From Myxococcales bacterium UBA1203 (GTDB taxonomy: Bacteria > Myxococcota > Myxococcia > Myxococcales > UBA5297): DNA of 64,000 nucleotides. Below are positions 60,219 to 64,000 of the stretch, piece after piece. Where the stretch lies: positions 61,527 through 125,526 of the forward strand of contig DBXV01000017.1 of assembly GCA_002309695.1 (NCBI GenBank). The letters run 5' to 3'. Made by a program: the position numbers and the translations under genes. The notes under the pieces are model-generated. The model was not told the origin of the DNA and made no database searches. It saw only the letters and a list, made by a program, of their open reading frames with translations. Position 1 is the first letter of the stretch. Each line of letters begins with the position of its first letter.

Positions 60219-61562
60219 TCACTTGTAGCGCGCGTAGTCGGCCAGAACGTTTTGCAGGAGGGCACGCAGAGAGAGGTTGTTGCGCTTCGCAGTGGCGTTC
60301 AGCCGGTCATAGACCTCCTGCTCCAGAGGCAGCGTGACCATGCGCCGGGAGACGGTGGTGGGTTCGTTGTCCGGGGAGGAAAGCAGGGCGCCGGCATGCG
60401 GAGTTTCTTCGGGTTTGGTGCCGTCGGCATTGAAGACCTCCGTGGGGATGGACTCCGCGTCGTTGTCTTCGCTTTCGGGCGTGCCCGGCGGCGTCTCGCC
60501 CTCATCCGCCATCTCCGGCTCAATCTCGTCGATGCTCTCGTCGTCCACCGCCTCGGGCTCGGACGCTTTGGCCGGCATGGGCGGCAGCGAGTTCATCAGG
60601 ACTTTCTTTTCCTTCTCCAGCTCGTCCGAGAAGAGCTGCTTGATGAAGTTGGAGAGGTGAATGTTCGAGGGCGTGAACTCGTAGCTGGAGAGGAACTGGT
60701 CGATGTCGAACTGCATCTCCCACGCGGTCTGGTAGCGCTTGTCGCGGTCCTTCTCCAAAGCCTTCATCAGGATGCGCTCCACCGCCTCGGGGATGTCGGC
60801 CTTGAAGTAGCTGGGCGCGTAGATTTTTCCCTCGGAGATGGACTTAAGGATGGCCACGTCGCTCTCGCCCTGGAACAGCTTGAAGCCGGTGATCCACTCG
60901 TAGAGCACCGTCCCCAGAGAGAAGATGTCGGAGCGATGGTCGAGCTGCTTGCCCAGGCATTGTTCGGGCGACATGTAGGACAGTTTGCCCTTAATCTCCC
61001 CGGCGCGCGTCTGCTCGATTTGGGTGGAGGCCTTGGCAATGCCGAAATCGAGGATTTTCACCGTGCCGTCGAAGGAGACGAAGATATTTTCCGGCGTAAT
61101 ATCACGGTGAACAATGTTCAGTGGATTGCCGTAAATATCCGTACGCTGATGTGCGTAGAATAACCCCTCACACACAGACGACGCGATTTTCAGCGCATAC
61201 ACCATGGGAAAGGGAATGTTCATCGAATTGGCTTTGGGAATAATGCGGCGCATATCCCGGCCAAAGATGTATTCCATGGCGATGAAGTAGGTCTCGCCGA
61301 TTTTTCCCAGGTCATAAATCTGAACAATGTTGGGGTGGTTCAGCTGGGCGGCCAGCTTGGCCTCGTTGAGGAACATCTTCACGAAGCTGGGCTGCTGGGA
61401 GAGGTGCGGACGGATGCGCTTGATGACGATGGTCTTCTCAAAGCCCTCCAGGCCCGCCTGGCGCGCCAGAAAAATTTCGGCCATGCCGCCCACGGCAATC
61501 CGGTTGATGAGCGTGTATTTGCCGAACCGGAGGGACGGACGCGGATGTTCGCCTGATGCCAT
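60219..61562 (-). CDS. Ser/Thr protein kinase with C-terminal ribbon-helix-helix-like domain
   Basis: 447 residues from the ATG at 61562 (AGGAAGGGG before it). Canonical kinase motifs: VGGMAEIFLA (glycine loop), IVIKRI (lysine), IVHRDITPENIFV (catalytic loop, about residue 153), ILDFGIAK (DFG, about 173) and SYMSPEQC. After an acidic, Pro/Glu-rich linker (300-400), the last 42 residues (about 406-447) read RRMVTLPLEQEVYDRL, then NNLSLRALLQNVLADYA, the strand-helix-helix pattern of Arc/CopG ribbon-helix-helix proteins. No membrane segment or sensory domain, so it appears cytoplasmic. Own promoter at 61637-61665. Confidence 0.9.
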   Translation of the reverse strand: MASGEHPRPSLRFGKYTLINRIAVGGMAEIFLARQAGLEGFEKTIVIKRIRPHLSQQPSFVKMFLNEAKLAAQLNHPNIVQIYDLGKIGETYFIAMEYIFGRDMRRIIPKANSMNIPFPMVYALKIASSVCEGLFYAHQRTDIYGNPLNIVHRDITPENIFVSFDGTVKILDFGIAKASTQIEQTRAGEIKGKLSYMSPEQCLGKQLDHRSDIFSLGTVLYEWITGFKLFQGESDVAILKSISEGKIYAPSYFKADIPEAVERILMKALEKDRDKRYQTAWEMQFDIDQFLSSYEFTPSNIHLSNFIKQLFSDELEKEKKVLMNSLPPMPAKASEPEAVDDESIDEIEPEMADEGETPPGTPESEDNDAESIPTEVFNADGTKPEETPHAGALLSSPDNEPTTVSRRMVTLPLEQEVYDRLNATAKRNNLSLRALLQNVLADYARYK

Positions 61563-61636
61563 GTTCTTGGCCCCTTCCTGATGCGTGAAAAGGTGAGGAA
61601 AAACCGGGAGCTGCGCCGACGAAAAAAAGCGGGCGC

Positions 61637-61665
61637 GCTCTAGGAAAGGCTCCGGGCCCGGGCAA
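61637..61665 (-). promoter_or_regulatory. Promoter of the Ser/Thr kinase gene
   Basis: TTGCCC (61660-61665), 17 bases, TAGAGC (61637-61642), GCGCCCGC and seven T. Predicted leader of about 70 bases. Confidence 0.6.
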
Positions 61666-61740
61666 GGAGAAAAAGCGGCGCGTGCCGGCCGGAAGAACGC
61701 CGGATGGGCCAATGAGCCCCGCGAACAAAGTTCCCGAATG

Positions 61741-61778
61741 AAAAAAGCCCCCTCTCCGCAGCGGGAGAGAGGGCTTTT
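61741..61778 (-). terminator. Intrinsic terminator after the thioredoxin-fold lipoprotein gene
   Basis: Minus-strand stem AAGCCCTCTCTCCCG with a GC-rich return arm around a short loop, then six T. It lies 27 bases beyond the stop at 61805. Confidence 0.85.
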
Positions 61779-61804
61779 CTCGTGAGTGAAGCGTGCGTCA
61801 GCTC

Positions 61805-63424
61805 TTAGTTGCCGCAGCCGCCCTGAACGGGAGCGCCGCTGTCGCCGGAGAGCTTGTTCGCGCAGCCTGCCAGCCCGGAGTTGTGCTTGCAGAAATTGGC
61901 GCGGGCAGTCTCGGCGTCGAGGCCGGAGAACTGATGCTTGCCGTTGGCCACCCAGGTGGGGCTGCCGCCGATGTTCAGCTTGTTCGCCAGTTTGAAGTCT
62001 TCCGCGAGGAGCTGTCTGCCTTCGCCGTCGAAGCAGGCCTGGATGACGGACTTGTCGATGCCGTTCGCGCCGGTGCAGCTCTCCCAGTCGTTGCTCCTGT
62101 AGTTTTTGTTCCGGCAGAGAATGTAATCCATGAACTTGTAGTTCTCGGCGTAGTGCTTGATGGCGCAGAGCTCGCGGATGTCCTCGTCAACCTCGCCCTT
62201 GCCGTGCATGGAGCTGAGGTGGTCGGCGTCACCGCCGCCGATGTAGTGGACGGAGAATTTCAGGTCGCTGCCGAAGTTCTTGATGACCTCTTCCATGGCG
62301 TTGAGGGCCTTCACGCCGAAGGGGCACTGCGACATGACGAAGAGCTCAATCGTCTGGGGCGTTTCAGGACGGCAGAACATGGTCTCCTTGCAGCGCTCCA
62401 CCGCGCAGCCGCCTTCGGCCATGCAGATGGGGTCCCACGAAGAGCGGAGACGCAGAACTTTCAGCTCGGCGTCCTTGGTGGGCGCCAGACCGCGGCGGAG
62501 ATTGTCCAGCGCATCGCGGTCGTCATTGATGGTTTTGTCCACGAGCACCATGGGCAGCATCCCCTCGCCGCCAATCTTCTCGTAGAGAGCCTTGCCCTCG
62601 GGGGTGCTGTAATCCATCTCGGTGAAGACGGGCTTCTCGACGTTGTTCTTGAGGATGTGCTGCGCCTGCATCATGCCCCGCTCGCAGTCGGCGCCGCAGG
62701 CCTTGTCCGTGAGGAGGGTGAAGTTGACGGGCTTGGGCTCAGGCAGAGCCGCGCACACGGGAATGGCAGCGGCGTTCTTGTGGGCCTTGCAGATGCTGCG
62801 GATGAAGGCGTCGGGGCTTCTCTTGCCGCGGTAGCTCTGTCCGCCGATGTAGATGGTGGGGCTGCCGCGCGCGCCCTTCTTGCTGGCCCGGGCAAAGGAG
62901 TCGGTCAGCAGCTTCTTGCCCTGTTCGCCGTTCACGCAGTCCTTCATGGCCTGGGCGTCGATGCCGGTGCTGGAGGCGCAGGTCACCCAGTTGTCGGCAA
63001 CCCGCGCGTAGTCCTTGTTCTGGCAGGAGATGAAATCGAGCAGGGCACCGGGGGCGATGGCGCCGGCGCACAGCTGAGCGATGTCACCCGTGACTTCCTT
63101 GGGACCGTGCATCGAGGTCAGCGTGCCGCCGTTGTTGCTGCCGATGTAGTCAACGTTCAGGACAACCTCGTTGCCCAGCTGTTTGACCGCGGGAATCATG
63201 CCGTTCAGCGCCTGAACACCGTAGGGGCACTGCGACATGACGAACATGTCCACGGTGACGGCGGTGGCACTGGGGGCGACCGCGGGCTGAGCGGGCGCGG
63301 CGGCTTTGGCCGTCTGAGCGGCGGGGGCGGCCTGAGCGGCAGGACCGGCCTTCTTGTCTTCCTTGCAGCCCATGGCGGCCAGCAGGGCCGCGGCTGCGGC
63401 GAGCATACGAAGTGAAGTTTTCAC
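61805..63424 (-). CDS. Lipoprotein with two tandem thioredoxin/GILT-like domains
   Basis: 539 residues from the GTG at 63424 (AAGGAG six bases before). Lipobox AAMGC (Cys20) and an Ala/Pro linker. Two homologous domains each start with FVMSQCP(Y/F)GV (Cys66 and Cys367), then a strand ending YIG, SMHG, a Cys-rich helical insert and GSPT-type cis-proline loops (ARGSPTIYIGG, NIGGSPTWVANG). A third, shorter thioredoxin-like unit lies between (FTLLTDKACGADCERGMMQA). GILT-type thiol reductases have CxxC here; these have a single Cys at that position. It may be a periplasmic thiol-binding or reductase lipoprotein. Own promoter and terminator. Confidence 0.82.
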   Translation of the reverse strand: MKTSLRMLAAAAALLAAMGCKEDKKAGPAAQAAPAAQTAKAAAPAQPAVAPSATAVTVDMFVMSQCPYGVQALNGMIPAVKQLGNEVVLNVDYIGSNNGGTLTSMHGPKEVTGDIAQLCAGAIAPGALLDFISCQNKDYARVADNWVTCASSTGIDAQAMKDCVNGEQGKKLLTDSFARASKKGARGSPTIYIGGQSYRGKRSPDAFIRSICKAHKNAAAIPVCAALPEPKPVNFTLLTDKACGADCERGMMQAQHILKNNVEKPVFTEMDYSTPEGKALYEKIGGEGMLPMVLVDKTINDDRDALDNLRRGLAPTKDAELKVLRLRSSWDPICMAEGGCAVERCKETMFCRPETPQTIELFVMSQCPFGVKALNAMEEVIKNFGSDLKFSVHYIGGGDADHLSSMHGKGEVDEDIRELCAIKHYAENYKFMDYILCRNKNYRSNDWESCTGANGIDKSVIQACFDGEGRQLLAEDFKLANKLNIGGSPTWVANGKHQFSGLDAETARANFCKHNSGLAGCANKLSGDSGAPVQGGCGN

Positions 63425-63524
63425 GGGGGACTCCTTGGAAATCAGGGGAAAACAGCAGCGGCCCCGGGAGTGAAATGCGCCGGAGCCGGACAGGGAGAAT
63501 CTCTCCTTGGGAAAAAGCGGGCGC

Positions 63525-63552
63525 CCCTTAGACAAAGCCGCGAAAACTGCAA
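63525..63552 (-). promoter_or_regulatory. Promoter of the thioredoxin-fold lipoprotein gene
   Basis: TTGCAG (63547-63552), 16 bases, TAAGGG (63525-63530), GCGCCCGC and five T. Confidence 0.55.
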
Positions 63553-63583
63553 CCCTCGGTTTGGGCCTTCAAAAAGGGGGCAT

Positions 63584-64000
63584 TCAGGGCGCAGGGCCGC
63601 TCATGTAGAGCTCGTAAGCCGACTGAAACAGGCCGATGGCCTCGCGCCGCACAGCCTCCCTCTCAGCGTCGGAGAGTCCGCCCGGCGCGCCTTCGGGCAG
63701 GGGCATGTCCTGCGCGTCGAGGGGCAGAAAGCGGTCGCTGCCATTGAATCCCAGAACGCCGGTGCCGCCTTCGACGCGCACGCCGACGTCCTGCTTGTCC
63801 TGCATGGGCGCGAGGGGCCGGCGGCGGCCGGTCCGGGCCAGGTCGCGTCCGAAAAACGAAGCCTCATAGGTGCCGCCGAGAATGCCCAGCAGCGTGGGCG
63901 CCACATCCATGGTCGAGCCGATGGCATTCGAGATGGTCCCGGCGGCGACAGCATCCTCCGGCCCCCAGATGAGGAACGGAACGCGGTGGGCATCGGCGGG
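63584..64000 (-). CDS. Sulfatase/alkaline-phosphatase superfamily protein, C-terminal part
   Basis: Partial: the gene runs off the right edge, leaving 138 codons. RVPFLIWGPEDA, then STMDVAPTLLGILGG and FFGRDLAR is the end of the sulfatase/phosphoglycerol-transferase domain (the D-x-x-P-T-L-L-x-x-x-G motif). A short variable C-terminal tail follows. The catalytic residues are outside the window, so sulfatase and LtaS-like transferase cannot be told apart. Confidence 0.75.
   Translation of the reverse strand, partial: PADAHRVPFLIWGPEDAVAAGTISNAIGSTMDVAPTLLGILGGTYEASFFGRDLARTGRRRPLAPMQDKQDVGVRVEGGTGVLGFNGSDRFLPLDAQDMPLPEGAPGGLSDAEREAVRREAIGLFQSAYELYMSGPAP

Overview
The window is about 62 percent GC. 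It reads as a chromosome segment of a Gram-negative bacterium related to Myxococcota/Bradymonadota (the former Deltaproteobacteria). Four things point there: a complete pilMNOPQ operon with PilGHI-type ABC genes beside it, a Roadblock/LC7 gene and a large TPR gene next to efp and the pil genes, lipoproteins with Asp-Ala-Gly rich linkers, and a Pkn-type Ser/Thr kinase. No rRNA, tRNA, CRISPR array, insertion sequence or prophage was seen. Gene calls rest on reading the translations; no database search was possible.

Layout. 1-3523 (minus): an envelope operon of a coiled-coil protein, a TPR protein and a third secreted protein cut by the window edge. 3705-10811: an Omp85 protein with about seven POTRA-like repeats and TamB. 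10928-15127: an ExeA-like AAA ATPase and a large TPR protein resembling SgmX; divergent from it are a Roadblock gene and efp. 16711-22595: three lipoprotein genes, one with Calx-beta-like repeats and an ALK/LTK-like glycine-rich domain. 22653-31695: pilQ, pilP, pilO, pilN, pilM, then ABC permease, ABC ATPase and a TPR protein in the positions of Myxococcus PilI, PilH and PilG. 31809-32579: comF. 32925-33395: a decayed copy of a lipoprotein gene whose fuller copy lies at 35986-37281. Between the two are dapA and a DUF1015 gene. 37392-39619 is an AT-richer islet with a DUF4143-type ATPase, 40-bp tandem repeats and an MmcQ/YjbR-PUA fusion. 39678-43918: rsmB, fmt, smr and an M23 peptidase. 43961-54001: a ketoacyl synthase, a ParC-like topoisomerase subunit, a large unknown protein with a cyclase-like patch, an O-antigen ligase-like protein and an ECF sigma/anti-sigma pair. 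54124-64000: a membrane protein, a DUF4384-like protein divergent from a caspase-like/Sel1 protein, an AroQ-like pseudoenzyme, a Ser/Thr kinase with a ribbon-helix-helix-like tail, a tandem thioredoxin-fold lipoprotein and the end of a sulfatase-like gene.

Regulation. Around ten transcription units have a recognisable vegetative promoter: TTGNCN, 16-18 bases, then a TA(G/A)-type -10, a GC-rich discriminator and often a T-run at the likely transcript start. Several leaders also carry a terminator-shaped hairpin with a U-rich tract that runs straight into the Shine-Dalgarno sequence. This is clearest for three lipoprotein genes and the SgmX-like gene. At the three lipoprotein genes it is separate from the terminator of the upstream gene, which makes it a candidate attenuation system and the most unusual regulatory signal in the window.

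The central third is mainly type IVa pilus assembly and probable polarity control. The outer part carries outer-membrane assembly genes. The right end holds a caspase-like/DUF4384 neighbourhood with a degenerate dehydroquinase that may be a stress or signalling module.
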